A DNA stretch of 64,000 nt from an uncultured Carboxylicivirga sp. (GCF_963668385.1 NZ_OY764327.1:682001-746000), one strand, 5' to 3'. Positions 14,638 through 24,487 are shown, counted from the first letter of the stretch. The notes: generated by a model from the sequence alone, not told the origin. A program made the numbers and translations.

Positions 14638-15654
14638 TTAATCAACATCCCAGGTGTCTCCCGAGTGTATCAAATCATTAAATGATTTTATCTTGCTTAT
14701 CTCTTGTACTTCTTCTAATTGCGATTGTACGCATTGATCGTATACTGGTGCTTTTACGGCTCGTATTACACCCAGTGCAACCGGATAATCGGGATATTCC
14801 ATATCAGCCAGTTTCAGGTGCAAGGCGGTATCTTCGCAATGTGCATCATGAATTAAAATATCACCTTCCGTAATACCATTCTCTCCAATAGTTACTACTT
14901 TCAGATTTAAACCATCCAACATCAGCCCTTTATTTTTATCCTTACCAAAAACCATTGGTTTACCATGTTCTAGTTTAATGGTACGATCTTCGGAATGTAC
15001 CTTATCGGTAATGGCATTATGTGTTTTATCGTTATAGATCACGCAATTTTGCAGAACTTCAATAATAGAAGTTCCTTGGTGAGCAGCAGCTTCCTCCATC
15101 ATCTCAACCGAATGTTTTAAGTCTTTATCAATGCATCTGGCAAAGAAATGACCACGTGCACCAATACACAATTCTCCGGGCCGAAAAGGTGATTCTACTG
15201 TTCCGAAAGGTGATGTTTTTGAGATAAATCCACGTTTAGAAGTAGGTGAATATTGTCCTTTGGTCAATCCATAAATCTGATTATTGAACAGAATAACATT
15301 CAAATCAACATTACGTCGGATAGTATGAATAAAGTGATTACCTCCAATGGCAAGCGCATCTCCATCGCCGGTAATTTGCCAAACATGCAAATGAGGATTA
15401 GCTATTTTTACACCCGAAGCAATGGCCGAACCTCTTCCGTGAATAGTGTGAAAACCATATGTTTCCATGTAATATGGGAAACGAGATGAACATCCAATAC
15501 CTGATATTACCGCCACTTCTTCTTTAGCATACCCCAGATTAGCCATCGCCTTTTGAACAGAATTAAGAATAGCATGGTCGCCACAGCCAGGGCACCATTT
15601 CACACTCTGATCACTTTTAAAATCAGTAAATTTTATTTGACTTTCTTCAGACAT
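14638..15654 (-). CDS. korB: 2-oxoglutarate:ferredoxin oxidoreductase subunit beta (KorB)
   Basis: Thiamine-diphosphate subunit of the enzyme that oxidises 2-oxoglutarate to succinyl-CoA with ferredoxin, or runs in reverse as in the reductive TCA cycle. The 338-residue protein starts with KWCPGCGDHAIL and has the TPP/Mg site GDGDALAIGGNHF and FNNQIYGLTKGQYSPTS. The length and the latter motif fit 2-oxoacid rather than pyruvate enzymes. It follows korA by 3 bases. A related 2-oxoacid substrate cannot be excluded. Confidence 0.92.
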   Translation of the reverse strand: MSEESQIKFTDFKSDQSVKWCPGCGDHAILNSVQKAMANLGYAKEEVAVISGIGCSSRFPYYMETYGFHTIHGRGSAIASGVKIANPHLHVWQITGDGDALAIGGNHFIHTIRRNVDLNVILFNNQIYGLTKGQYSPTSKRGFISKTSPFGTVESPFRPGELCIGARGHFFARCIDKDLKHSVEMMEEAAAHQGTSIIEVLQNCVIYNDKTHNAITDKVHSEDRTIKLEHGKPMVFGKDKNKGLMLDGLNLKVVTIGENGITEGDILIHDAHCEDTALHLKLADMEYPDYPVALGVIRAVKAPVYDQCVQSQLEEVQEISKIKSFNDLIHSGDTWDVD

Positions 15655-15657
15655 TTT

Positions 15658-17505
15658 CTATTCCTCCAGCAATGTTTTAAAATGTTCTTTCAATTCAACT
15701 ACCGTAAATGGCTGCCCTTGTACTTTATTAAACTTCTGGTACGTAAATTCAGGGATATTCATGGTAAGATAATTGGCAAATTGCCCCATGTTTAATTCAC
15801 AAACTACTATCTTTTTATAGCGCTTCAATACCTCTTTGGTATTTCGTGGAAGCGGCTTGATATAGTTAAAGTGAGCCAAAGCCACATTATGTCCTTCGTG
15901 AGTTAATTCATCATATGCTGTGAATAAATGTCCGAATGTACCTCCCCATCCAATCACCAACAGGTCGGCATCGTCATTGCCAATCACTTCCAATTCAGGG
16001 ATATTATTGGCAACACGCTGCACTTTAGCCTCACGCAGCTCCACCATTTTCTGATGATTCATGGCATCGTGCGAAACAGCACCTGAAACTGCATCTTTCT
16101 CCAAGCCGCCCAAACGATGCTCAAATCCTTTGGTTCCGGGAGTAGCCCAATAACGAGATAATTTCTCAGGATCACGCTGATAAGCATGCCAGTCCTTCAT
16201 ACTCTCATTAACTTTAGGCACTATAATTTCAGGCCAATCAGCTAAATCAGGGATCAACCAAGGTTGTGTACCGTTGGCAATAAATCCATCGGTTAATAAT
16301 ATAACCGGAGTCATATGCTCAACCGCTACTTTAGCTGCATAAAAAGCATAATCGAAACTATTGGTTGGCGAACTTGCCGCTATCACCACGGCAGGGCTTT
16401 CTCCATTACGTCCGTAAAGTGCTTGCATCAAATCCGATTGTTCCGTTTTGGTTGGTAAACCAGTTGAAGGCCCACCTCGCTGAACGTTAACAATTACAAT
16501 AGGAAGCTCGGCCATTACCGCTAAACCAATAGCCTCACCTTTCAAAGCCAAACCAGGTCCTGAAGTGGTAGTAATGGCTAAACTACCGGCAAAACTTGCA
16601 CCTATAGCTGTACAAATACCCGCTATTTCGTCCTCGGCCTGAAATACTTTTACTCCTAAATCTTTACGTGCACTTAATTCCTGCAGTATTTCAGTTGCAG
16701 GTGTAATAGGGTACGAGCCCAAAAATAACTGAAGTTTACTTTTTTCGGCAGCAGCCAAAAAACCCCATGCCACAGCCATATTTCCGCTTAGATTACGGTA
16801 CTTTCCTTTTTTAATATCAGCCGGATGAATGTGATAAGATGGTGTTACAGCTTGTATAATATTACCGTAGTTATATCCATCGTCCAACACTTTTAGGTTG
16901 GCTTCAACAATTAACGGATTCTTCTTAAATTTCTTTTGAATATATTCCTTTGTATGATCCAGAGGGCGATCGAAAACCCAATATACCAAGCCCAAAGCAT
17001 ACATATTTTTGCTTCGGAGTATACTTTTATTATCAAGCCCCATGTCCTTTAAACTTTCTTTAGTTAAAGTAGTAATAGGTGCTTTAACAATATTATAGTC
17101 TCCCAAACGATCTTCTATAATTGGATCATCGGTTTCATATCCGGCCTTTGCAAGATTTTTCTCATCACAACTATCCACATCCAGTATAATCGTACCTCCG
17201 GGTTTCATCCATTTAGCATTAGCTTTTAAGGCAGCCGGATTCATCGCAACTAATACATCGCAATAATCGCCAGGAGTATAAACTTCTGAATGTCCGAAAT
17301 GAATCTGAAAGCCTGATACTCCACTAATAGTACCTTGCGGGGCTCTGATTTCGGCGGGATAATCGGGGAATGTAGAAATATCATTCCCAAAAATGGCTGA
17401 AGTGTATGAGAATAAGGTACCAGTTAATTGCATTCCGTCACCGGAATCACCAGAAAACCTTACAACCACTTCTTCTTTCTCAATAACTTTTGATCTTTTA
17501 CCCAT
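15658..17505 (-). CDS. korA: 2-oxoglutarate:ferredoxin oxidoreductase subunit alpha (KorA, gamma-alpha fusion)
   Basis: A 615-residue protein in which the gamma domain (residues 1-190, starting VVRFSGDSGDGMQLTG) is fused in front of the alpha domain (about 210-600, with LFLGSYPITPATEIL and QAEDEIAGICTAIGASFAG). This fusion is the usual form of Bacteroidota KorA. The enzyme replaces the NAD-dependent 2-oxoglutarate dehydrogenase in many anaerobes of the phylum. No delta (4Fe-4S) subunit gene is adjacent. It is transcribed divergently from the gamma-carbonic anhydrase gene across a 336-base gap. Confidence 0.93.
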   Translation of the reverse strand: MGKRSKVIEKEEVVVRFSGDSGDGMQLTGTLFSYTSAIFGNDISTFPDYPAEIRAPQGTISGVSGFQIHFGHSEVYTPGDYCDVLVAMNPAALKANAKWMKPGGTIILDVDSCDEKNLAKAGYETDDPIIEDRLGDYNIVKAPITTLTKESLKDMGLDNKSILRSKNMYALGLVYWVFDRPLDHTKEYIQKKFKKNPLIVEANLKVLDDGYNYGNIIQAVTPSYHIHPADIKKGKYRNLSGNMAVAWGFLAAAEKSKLQLFLGSYPITPATEILQELSARKDLGVKVFQAEDEIAGICTAIGASFAGSLAITTTSGPGLALKGEAIGLAVMAELPIVIVNVQRGGPSTGLPTKTEQSDLMQALYGRNGESPAVVIAASSPTNSFDYAFYAAKVAVEHMTPVILLTDGFIANGTQPWLIPDLADWPEIIVPKVNESMKDWHAYQRDPEKLSRYWATPGTKGFEHRLGGLEKDAVSGAVSHDAMNHQKMVELREAKVQRVANNIPELEVIGNDDADLLVIGWGGTFGHLFTAYDELTHEGHNVALAHFNYIKPLPRNTKEVLKRYKKIVVCELNMGQFANYLTMNIPEFTYQKFNKVQGQPFTVVELKEHFKTLLEE

Positions 17506-17790
17506 GATCGATAAGTTCTGATTTAAGTATATAGGATTTAATAATTGTAACTTGTAAACTCAACTTAATATAATGCTTCTAACCAAGTTAAGGATACATT
17601 AATTGCTTTCAAAATATAAAGTAAAGGTATTTATATGTGTAGCTCAATTAGGTGACCTTTGTCATGTAACACCAGTTTTTGTTAACTGTTATACAACACG
17701 TTTTGAATATTATGGTGAAAAAGTCGGTCCTTTATAAGTGATTTACTAATATTCAAACACTGTTAATGTAAATACTTAAACAGATGATTG

Positions 17791-17798
17791 TATTTTTG
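17791..17798 (+). promoter_or_regulatory. Candidate -7 box for the gamma-carbonic anhydrase gene
   Basis: TATTTTTG matches the Bacteroidota TAnnTTTG consensus and would start transcription near 17806, about 36 bases before the ATG. No clear -33 TTTG is visible. The rest of the 17506-17841 gap contains the korA promoter region, which I could not assign. Confidence 0.45.
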
Positions 17799-17841
17799 TA
17801 TCTACTTACGAAGTAACAAATACTAAATATTAGATAGTACA

Positions 17842-18363
17842 ATGGCATTAATTAAAGAAGTAAGAGGATTTACCCCGAAATTTGGTAACAATGTGTTTTT
17901 AGCAGAGAATGCTACCATTGTAGGTGATGTAGAAATTGGTGATGACTGCAGCATTTGGTTTAATGCAGTATTGCGAGGTGATGTTAACACTATTAAAATT
18001 GGTAACAAAGTAAATATCCAGGACGGATCAGTATTACATACCCTTTATCAGAAATCTACCATCGAAATTGGAGATAATGTTTCGGTAGGTCATAACGTAA
18101 CTATTCACGGTGCAAAAATTGAAGATAACGTACTTATCGGAATGGGAGCAACAGTCTTAGACCATGTGGTAGTTGGGCACAACTCAATTATAGCAGCCAA
18201 TTCGTTAGTCCTGACCGGTACTCAGGTTGAACCTAACAGCGTTTATGCAGGAGTTCCAGCTAAAAAAGTAAAGGACATTGAACCTGAACAAACCAAAGAA
18301 ATGATTAATAAAATTGCCAACAATTACTTAATGTACTCAGGTTGGTATAAAGAGGAGAAGTAG
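17842..18363 (+). CDS. Gamma-carbonic anhydrase-family left-handed beta-helix protein
   Basis: A 173-residue hexapeptide-repeat protein of the YrdA/PaaY/gamma-CA type. The repeats run from about residue 25 to 130 (IVGDVEIGDDCSIWFNAVLRG, then IGNKVNIQDG and IGDNVSVGHNVTIHG). Candidate zinc histidines are His67 (SVLH) and the two in VGHNVTIHG. Family members form trimers in the cytoplasm; many are active or inactive carbonic anhydrases, some are thioesterase-like. Length and the C-terminal capping helix fit. It stands alone, divergent from korA, and activity cannot be read from sequence. Confidence 0.88.
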   Translation: MALIKEVRGFTPKFGNNVFLAENATIVGDVEIGDDCSIWFNAVLRGDVNTIKIGNKVNIQDGSVLHTLYQKSTIEIGDNVSVGHNVTIHGAKIEDNVLIGMGATVLDHVVVGHNSIIAANSLVLTGTQVEPNSVYAGVPAKKVKDIEPEQTKEMINKIANNYLMYSGWYKEEK

Positions 18364-18474
18364 ATCAGTACCTTCAAAACTGTCCAATAAAATGATAGGA
18401 GTTAGGTTTTAGGCAATTCTTCATACTCTATCAAACAATAAAATATATAGCTATCAGAACAATGCTTTTGGTAG

Positions 18475-19299
18475 CTATAAATGTATTTTCTCAACATTTA
18501 TTTCTCCATCAAAAAAGATACCGGCTGTTTGTTTAAATTTTTCCACGCTCTCGGTAGTATAAAAACGTACCGATCCATTTTTTGAGCATTTACGATCCAT
18601 TTCGGGATGCCTAGATAAATACCCTTTTAAGCTCTCTGCAACAATTTCGCCTTGCCCAACAACCTTGACCCCTTCTGGTAAAAAATTTGCAATCTTCGGC
18701 TCTAAAAGGGGATAATGAGTACAACCTAGGATGATGGTATCAATTCTAGTATCTTGACCAAGTATATTCTCAACATGTTTTTTCACGAAATAATCGGCTC
18801 CCGGTTTATCAAATTCATTATTCTCAACTAAAGGCACCCACATCGGGCAAGCCTCTTGTACAACCTTAAAATCAGGAAAAAACTTATTAATCTCCATCAC
18901 ATAAGACTCTGATTGTACTGTACCACTGGTTCCTAATATACCAACATGGCCCGAGGCACTTAAATCACCAACCTTTTCGGCACTTGGACGAATTACTCCC
19001 AATACTCTTCTATCTGGATCTATATTGGGTAAATCTTTCTGCTGAATATTTCTAAGCGCTTTGGCTGATGCGGTATTACATGCTAATATTATTAAATGAG
19101 CACCCATTGCAAACAAACGTTGTACTGCTTGCAATGTATATTCATATACTACTTCAAACGAACGTGTTCCATAAGGGGTTCTGGCATTGTCACCTAAGTA
19201 AATATAATCGTACTGAGGAAGATATTTAATGATTTTATCTAGTACGGTTAATCCTCCATAACCTGAATCAAAAACAGCAATAGGACCAAAATTCGTCAT
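18475..19299 (-). CDS. murI: Glutamate racemase MurI
   Basis: Makes D-glutamate for peptidoglycan. The 274-residue protein has VFDSGYGGLTVL near the N-terminus and the two catalytic cysteines, Cys74 in LACNTASA and Cys193 in LGCTHYPLL. Length is normal. It is the last gene of the envelope block, 84 bases after the third Skp-like gene, with a hairpin (19335-19361) between them that may lower its expression. The synteny bamA-ompH-murI is common in Bacteroidota. Confidence 0.96.
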   Translation of the reverse strand: MTNFGPIAVFDSGYGGLTVLDKIIKYLPQYDYIYLGDNARTPYGTRSFEVVYEYTLQAVQRLFAMGAHLIILACNTASAKALRNIQQKDLPNIDPDRRVLGVIRPSAEKVGDLSASGHVGILGTSGTVQSESYVMEINKFFPDFKVVQEACPMWVPLVENNEFDKPGADYFVKKHVENILGQDTRIDTIILGCTHYPLLEPKIANFLPEGVKVVGQGEIVAESLKGYLSRHPEMDRKCSKNGSVRFYTTESVEKFKQTAGIFFDGEINVEKIHL

Positions 19300-19334
19300 C
19301 GTAAATTTATCTTTCTAACATTTAAAGATACAAA

Positions 19335-19361
19335 AGCGGGTGACTTAAAAAGCCACCCGCT
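19335..19361 (-). terminator. Hairpin between the Skp genes and murI
   Basis: AGCGGGTG (19335-19342) pairs with CACCCGCT (19354-19361), extended inward by CTT/AAG. On the minus strand it is followed by a short U-rich tract (TTTTG), so it is a weak terminator or attenuator between the OmpH cluster and murI. Confidence 0.6.
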
Positions 19362-19383
19362 ATAAATAAATGCAATATTTTAA

Positions 19384-19896
19384 TTACTGTGCATTGAATT
19401 TAGCCTTAACTAAATCTGCCACATCAATACTTTTATCTGAATGATAAACTACAGCCTGAGCGCTTAAGTTAAAGATGTAAATCAAACCTTGTTCTTGACC
19501 GACTTCGTCAATTGCTTTTTGTAGTTTTTCAACAATAGGAGCTAACAATTGTTGGTTTTTCTTTTCAATTTCTTGAGATGCCATTTGCTGATATTGTTGC
19601 AAACGTTGATCTTTATCCTGCATCTCTTTTTCTTTAGTTGCACGGATTAAGTCAGGTAAACTATCTCGTTGCGACACATAATCAGTGTACATTTTTTCTA
19701 ACTCGCTTTGCATAACCTGCAACTGGTTTTGCAATTTTGTTGCTTCTGCTTGTAGTGTTTTATCTGCCTCAATTTTTGCAGGCAATTCAGAAAGAACTTT
19801 TTGAACATCAATATGACCAAACTTTAGTTCCTGAGCAAATGTCTTTCCTGAAAAAGCAATTGCAGCGATTACGACGAATACTTTTACTAATTTCAT
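19384..19896 (-). CDS. OmpH/Skp-family periplasmic chaperone, copy 3
   Basis: A 170-residue secreted protein with a signal peptide (MKLVKVFVVIAAIAFSGKTFAQ) followed by FGHIDVQKVLSELP, the start of the Skp core, and long coiled-coil helices (about residues 40-115) rich in Gln, Glu and Lys. Skp trimers hold unfolded outer-membrane proteins in the periplasm for delivery to BamA. It is the third of three consecutive Skp-type genes downstream of bamA. Similarity to copy 2 is evident (KFGHxxxxxxxxxxP, xxxAxQAVVYHSDKSIDV against xxxASRVPLFNSEKSVDV). Confidence 0.93.
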   Translation of the reverse strand: MKLVKVFVVIAAIAFSGKTFAQELKFGHIDVQKVLSELPAKIEADKTLQAEATKLQNQLQVMQSELEKMYTDYVSQRDSLPDLIRATKEKEMQDKDQRLQQYQQMASQEIEKKNQQLLAPIVEKLQKAIDEVGQEQGLIYIFNLSAQAVVYHSDKSIDVADLVKAKFNAQ

Positions 19897-19924
19897 ATAC
19901 TTACTATTTCTTAGTCAATAATTA

Positions 19925-20437
19925 TTACTGGATGCCTAATTTTTCCTTAACAAAAGGAGTAACATCAACACTTTTTTCTGAATTAAATAATGGTACTCTT
20001 GATGCTAAATCAAATATATATAAGAAACCTTGCTCATCTCCTACCTCTTGAATAGCAGCTTGAAATTTTTGCATAATTGGTGCCATTAATTCCTGCTGCT
20101 TAGCCTGCATTTGCTGCTGTGCCAACATATAATAATTTTGCACCTTTTGATTCAATTCCATCATTTCTTGCTCCTTTGCTTGACGCTGTTCCGGAGTTAA
20201 GGCAGAAGCATTTGTTTGATATTCCTGCTGTTTTTTTTGTAATTCTTGCTGCATTACAGCTAGCTGATCTTCTTTTACTTTAAATTCTGAGTCTATTTGT
20301 TCCTGCAAGGCTTTTAACTCAGGCATTGCAGCCATTAACTCACTCGAATTTAAGTGTCCGAATTTCATTGGTTGCTGTGCCTTTACTGTAAAAGAGGCAA
20401 TGAAAATCAGCGATAATAATCCTACTATCTTATTCAT
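19925..20437 (-). CDS. OmpH/Skp-family periplasmic chaperone, copy 2
   Basis: A 170-residue secreted protein with a signal peptide ending near AQQ, the FGHLNSSELMAAMPEL core start, and very Gln-rich coiled coils (about residues 45-120). Its C-terminal FNSEKSVDVTPFVKEKLGIQ parallels copy 3, so these two look like a tandem duplication. Role as for other Skp proteins: periplasmic holding chaperone for outer-membrane proteins, acting upstream of BamA. It starts 28 bases upstream of copy 3 and 85 bases after copy 1. Confidence 0.93.
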   Translation of the reverse strand: MNKIVGLLSLIFIASFTVKAQQPMKFGHLNSSELMAAMPELKALQEQIDSEFKVKEDQLAVMQQELQKKQQEYQTNASALTPEQRQAKEQEMMELNQKVQNYYMLAQQQMQAKQQELMAPIMQKFQAAIQEVGDEQGFLYIFDLASRVPLFNSEKSVDVTPFVKEKLGIQ

Positions 20438-20522
20438 CTTACTAGTTATTAGTTAAGATATATAATTACCGATTAATATTCATTAAAGACCAGTTAATTA
20501 TCTACCTATCTATTTTTCTTTT

Positions 20523-21035
20523 TTACTCACTTTTATATCCAAGTTTCACCAAAACTTTATCACTAATATCTTGTTTTGGGTCAACATACATGATTCCCAT
20601 ACCCGATGCTTTATCAAAAACAGCCACATAGTTATTATCCGTAGCAATCTCGGTTATGGCGTTAAATATATCATCTTGAATGGGTTTTACCAAAGATTCT
20701 CTTCTTTTAAACAATTCACCTTCTTGCCCAAAGTAAGATTGCTGTAGCTGTTTGGCTTGCTTTTCCTTTTCAACTATCTCATTTTCACGTTTAACTTTCA
20801 TTTCACTTGAAAGAAAAACATTTTCCGTTTGATAGGCCTGATAAAGTTGAGACACTTCCTGATAACGCGTCTCAATTTCCTTTTGCCATTTATTTGACAA
20901 TTCGTTTAATTGCTCATTTGCAGCCTCATAGGCTGGTATATTACGAAGTATATACTCCGAATCAACAAATGCATACTTTTGTGCACTTACCAAACTGGAC
21001 ACCAGTAGTAAGGCGACTACTAAAATATTTTTCAT
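20523..21035 (-). CDS. OmpH/Skp-family periplasmic chaperone, copy 1
   Basis: I chose ATG 21033-21035, giving MKNILVVALLLVSSLVSAQ, a clean signal peptide. An ATG at 21089 would prefix an implausible leader. The mature protein begins KYAFVDSEYILRNIP and has two long helices with ELSNKWQKEIETRYQEVSQL. It is about 170 residues. More diverged than copies 2 and 3, it is the direct neighbour of bamA (66 bases) and probably the ancestral Skp of the cluster. Confidence 0.93.
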   Translation of the reverse strand: MKNILVVALLLVSSLVSAQKYAFVDSEYILRNIPAYEAANEQLNELSNKWQKEIETRYQEVSQLYQAYQTENVFLSSEMKVKRENEIVEKEKQAKQLQQSYFGQEGELFKRRESLVKPIQDDIFNAITEIATDNNYVAVFDKASGMGIMYVDPKQDISDKVLVKLGYKSE

Positions 21036-21100
21036 AGTTGTCAATTTTTGGTTTATTGATTTCATACAAAAATCAAACCAAACACACAATTATCTCATAT

Positions 21101-23647
21101 CTAGAAACTTTGACCTATAACAAAGTGGAACTGACTACCTCCAGCATTCTTACGATATGGACTCTCATCAAACCCGTAACCCCAATCAATTCCCATCAAT
21201 CCAAATATAGGCAAGAATATTCGTAAACCAACACCCGCGGATCGTTTGAGTTCGAATGGATTAAAATCTTCATACTGACTCCACGCATTACCTGCCTCCA
21301 GGAATCCGAGCGCAAACACAGTGGCCGATGGCTGTAAGGCCAGTGGGTACCTAAGTTCAAGTGTTAATTTATTATAAATATTACCATCATACGATCCGGA
21401 GGAATTATATGGAGTCAACGAAGAATTTTCATACCCCCGCAGTCCTATAGTCTCACTTCCATACATACTATATCCCGACATTCCATCACCTCCAAGAATG
21501 AACTTTTCAAATGGGGATTGTAAATATTTATTATAGTAACCAAGATATCCCATTTCCATTTTACCCATTACAACTAACTTTTCAATATTATCAATGGGTT
21601 TGAAGACTGCACCTTTGAACGTCCACTTGTGATATTCAATTTTCTGGTACCGCTCCTCGTCAGAAATATTTGGATTCGACCAATCTTTATCAGAGAACAT
21701 CGACCAAGGTGGAGTAAATTCTACTCCCACAGAAAAGTCGGAACCTCTACGAGTATAAATCGGGTTGTCAATGGACCGTCGACTCAACACAACTTTAAAG
21801 TTTAAGTTGTTGGAAATTCCATTTTGCATAATAAAATAATTCCAGTCGAGCAGATCGTAGCGCTGATAACTTGCCTCGGTATAAAGAGTGAACCAGTCAT
21901 CTGGCCATCGAAGCCTTTTTCCAAATCCGACCGACACCCCTGAGATATTCATGTGTTGGTCTGTATTGGCATTTCCATAACCGGGATACCCTCCACCAGT
22001 AGAATAATAAGGATTATAATAACTACTACTTACTCCTGTTTGAATCGAGTGATACATTGAAACACTCAACGAGTTTGGTTTCTTACCTCCTAACCAAGGT
22101 TCGGTAAATGAGATACTATATGATTGGTAGTACTTACCATTGGTTTGTGCTCTCAATGCAAGTGTTTGTCCATCACCAGTTGGAAGAGGTCTCCAAGCTT
22201 CACCGTTAAAAATATTTCTCATTGAGAAGTTCGTGAATTTCAGACCTAAAGAACCAACAAACATTCCGGCTCCCCATCCTCCAGATAATTCAATCTGGTC
22301 ATTAGCACGTTCTTCTAACTGATATACAAGATCTACAGTACCATCATCCTGATTTGGTTGAACATCAGGTTGAATATTTTCTGGATCGAAATGACCTAAT
22401 TGAGATAACTCTCTAACGGTACGGATTAATTCAGATTTACTAAACAACTGTCCAGGTTTTGTTCTGATTTCGCGACGAACAACATGTTCATGAGTTTTAG
22501 TATTACCTCTGATAATTACATTATTAATACTAGCTTGTTGTCCTTCATATATCCTCATTTCCAGATCAATAGTATCACCTTGAACACTAACTTCTACAGG
22601 ATTTATACTTGAAAACAGATAACCTTTATCCATGTATTCATTAGAAACAGCATCTTCATCATCTGTTAATCGCTCGCTCAAAAGCTTTTGATTAAAAACG
22701 TCACCTTTTTTAATTCTTAATTTATATGACAGATAATCACTTAAGTAGATAGTATTTCCAACCCAGGTAATATCACCAAAATAATATTTATTACCTTCTT
22801 CTACCTTTATTTTTACATCAACCGTATTTTCTTCGATATTGCGCACCACTTCTTCAGAGACGATACGTGCATCACGATGACCTAGCTCGTTGTATTTATC
22901 AATAATTGCAACAAGATCCTCGTCATATTTTTCTTTGATAAACTTCTTGGTGCGGAAAAAGTTCTTTATTTTACCTTTTGCATTGGTTTTTTTCATTGCT
23001 CTGTTCAGCTTCGCATCTGTCAGAACTTCGTTTCCTTCAAAAATAAGAGAGTTAACTTTTACTTTATCTTTCTTATCTACATGTATTTCGAGCTTAACAT
23101 GATTGGCTTGACTAATATCATCTTTTTGAACAATATTAACTTCTGTATTATAAAAACCTTTTTCATGAAAATAACCAGCAATATATTTTTCGGCACGAGC
23201 AATCAGATAGGGAGTAACTTGTGAACCTTTCATCATTGCTACTTTTTCTTTCACCGTTTCGATCTCATTTTTTTTCAATCCATAAAAGGTCATCTCAGAT
23301 AAACGGGGCCTTTCCTGCAGATATATTTCGAGATCAATTTTTCTGCCTTCGATATGTTTAGCCCTTATTTTTACGTCAGAAAATAGTCCATGATTCCAAT
23401 ATCTACGAATTGCCTCTGATACTTCATCTCCAGGCACAGTAATTTCTTGCCCAACACGCAATCCACTAATATTAACAAGAATTTTAGGATCTAAATTTTC
23501 AACACCAACTACTTCAATACTGGATATTTCGTAGCGTTTTGGTGTTCCTGAGTACGATATATTAGGAACTTCCTGACCGACAATATAATTTGTTGTCAGC
23601 AGAAAAACTAAAATCAATAAGTACTTATAGTGGTATAAACCTTTCAT
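21101..23647 (-). CDS. bamA: Outer-membrane protein assembly factor BamA
   Basis: Core of the beta-barrel assembly machinery in the outer membrane. The 848-residue protein has a signal peptide, five POTRA domains (about residues 35-430, typical pieces IEVVGVENLDPKILVN and ISSINPVEVSVQGD), and an Omp85 barrel. The barrel shows IRGNTKTHEHVVRREIRTKPGQ before it and GGDGMSGYSMYGSETIGLRGYENSSL near residue 720. The C-terminus ends in Phe, as expected for an outer-membrane barrel. Length is normal. It lies between uppS and three Skp genes, a conserved envelope layout. Confidence 0.96.
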   Translation of the reverse strand: MKGLYHYKYLLILVFLLTTNYIVGQEVPNISYSGTPKRYEISSIEVVGVENLDPKILVNISGLRVGQEITVPGDEVSEAIRRYWNHGLFSDVKIRAKHIEGRKIDLEIYLQERPRLSEMTFYGLKKNEIETVKEKVAMMKGSQVTPYLIARAEKYIAGYFHEKGFYNTEVNIVQKDDISQANHVKLEIHVDKKDKVKVNSLIFEGNEVLTDAKLNRAMKKTNAKGKIKNFFRTKKFIKEKYDEDLVAIIDKYNELGHRDARIVSEEVVRNIEENTVDVKIKVEEGNKYYFGDITWVGNTIYLSDYLSYKLRIKKGDVFNQKLLSERLTDDEDAVSNEYMDKGYLFSSINPVEVSVQGDTIDLEMRIYEGQQASINNVIIRGNTKTHEHVVRREIRTKPGQLFSKSELIRTVRELSQLGHFDPENIQPDVQPNQDDGTVDLVYQLEERANDQIELSGGWGAGMFVGSLGLKFTNFSMRNIFNGEAWRPLPTGDGQTLALRAQTNGKYYQSYSISFTEPWLGGKKPNSLSVSMYHSIQTGVSSSYYNPYYSTGGGYPGYGNANTDQHMNISGVSVGFGKRLRWPDDWFTLYTEASYQRYDLLDWNYFIMQNGISNNLNFKVVLSRRSIDNPIYTRRGSDFSVGVEFTPPWSMFSDKDWSNPNISDEERYQKIEYHKWTFKGAVFKPIDNIEKLVVMGKMEMGYLGYYNKYLQSPFEKFILGGDGMSGYSMYGSETIGLRGYENSSLTPYNSSGSYDGNIYNKLTLELRYPLALQPSATVFALGFLEAGNAWSQYEDFNPFELKRSAGVGLRIFLPIFGLMGIDWGYGFDESPYRKNAGGSQFHFVIGQSF

Positions 23648-23728
23648 TTAATTCAAAAGTTTGTTCGTTAAGGTCTAAAATAATCTCTCTTACTCTTTTA
23701 TAAGGTTCAAAGATTATTCTCTTCAACT

Positions 23729-24472
23729 TCATTTTTTAATTTGATCACCAGTTTTTCCAAAACGTCGTTCTCTCTGCTGGAAATCAAGTATGGCTCTGAA
23801 ATAATCCTCACTGGTAAAATCAGGCCATAAAATATCACTAAAATACAACTCTGAATAAGCTAATTGCCATAATAAGAAATTACTTATTCTTTGTTCGCCA
23901 CTTGTTCTAATCATTAACTCTGGATCAGGTATTCCTGTCGTAGCTAGATAAGAACCAAATGTAGCCTCATCAAGTTGATTAACATCAATTTTATTAGACT
24001 CAGCATCTGCAATAATAGTTTTAACTGCTTCAAGTATCTCCCAACGAGAGCTATAGCTCAAAGCTAAAGTTAAAGTTAAACCTGTATTAACAGACGTTTC
24101 TTCAATGCAATCATCCAAACGTTTCTGAACACTATTGGGTAAATTACTTTTACATCCAATTACATTGAGTTTTACATTATTTTTCATTAATGTTTTAGTT
24201 TCGGAGCTAATTGTTGAAACCAATAAACTCATCAGAGCATCCACCTCTATTTTGGGTCTACTCCAATTTTCAGTACTAAAAGCATAAAGTGTTACATATT
24301 GAATTCCTAGTTCAGCCGAAGCTTCTGTAATTTCACGTACAGTAGCAACTCCATGTTTGTGGCCAAACATACGAGAATTTCCTCTTTTTTTTGCCCATCG
24401 CCCATTACCATCCATGATAATGGCAATATGCTTTGGTAATTTATCTTTTATCAGTTGGTCCTTTACTGACAT
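23729..24472 (-). CDS. uppS: Isoprenyl transferase (undecaprenyl diphosphate synthase)
   Basis: Cis-prenyltransferase that makes the C55 lipid carrier for peptidoglycan and surface glycans. The 247-residue protein shows HIAIIMDGNGRWAKKRG with catalytic Asp21, FSTENWSRP, and the C-terminal RTSGEQRISNFLLWQLAYSELYF. Length is normal. It lies 15 bases after the PorG-like gene and 81 bases before bamA. The product feeds both MurI-dependent wall synthesis and the polysaccharide operon elsewhere in the window. Confidence 0.97.
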   Translation of the reverse strand: MSVKDQLIKDKLPKHIAIIMDGNGRWAKKRGNSRMFGHKHGVATVREITEASAELGIQYVTLYAFSTENWSRPKIEVDALMSLLVSTISSETKTLMKNNVKLNVIGCKSNLPNSVQKRLDDCIEETSVNTGLTLTLALSYSSRWEILEAVKTIIADAESNKIDVNQLDEATFGSYLATTGIPDPELMIRTSGEQRISNFLLWQLAYSELYFSDILWPDFTSEDYFRAILDFQQRERRFGKTGDQIKK

Positions 24473-24487
24473 ATCAACTGTCTTGTT

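Noticed and set aside
15658-17505. KorA fusion of gamma and alpha domains as an anomaly
   Set aside because: This fusion is the usual architecture in this phylum.
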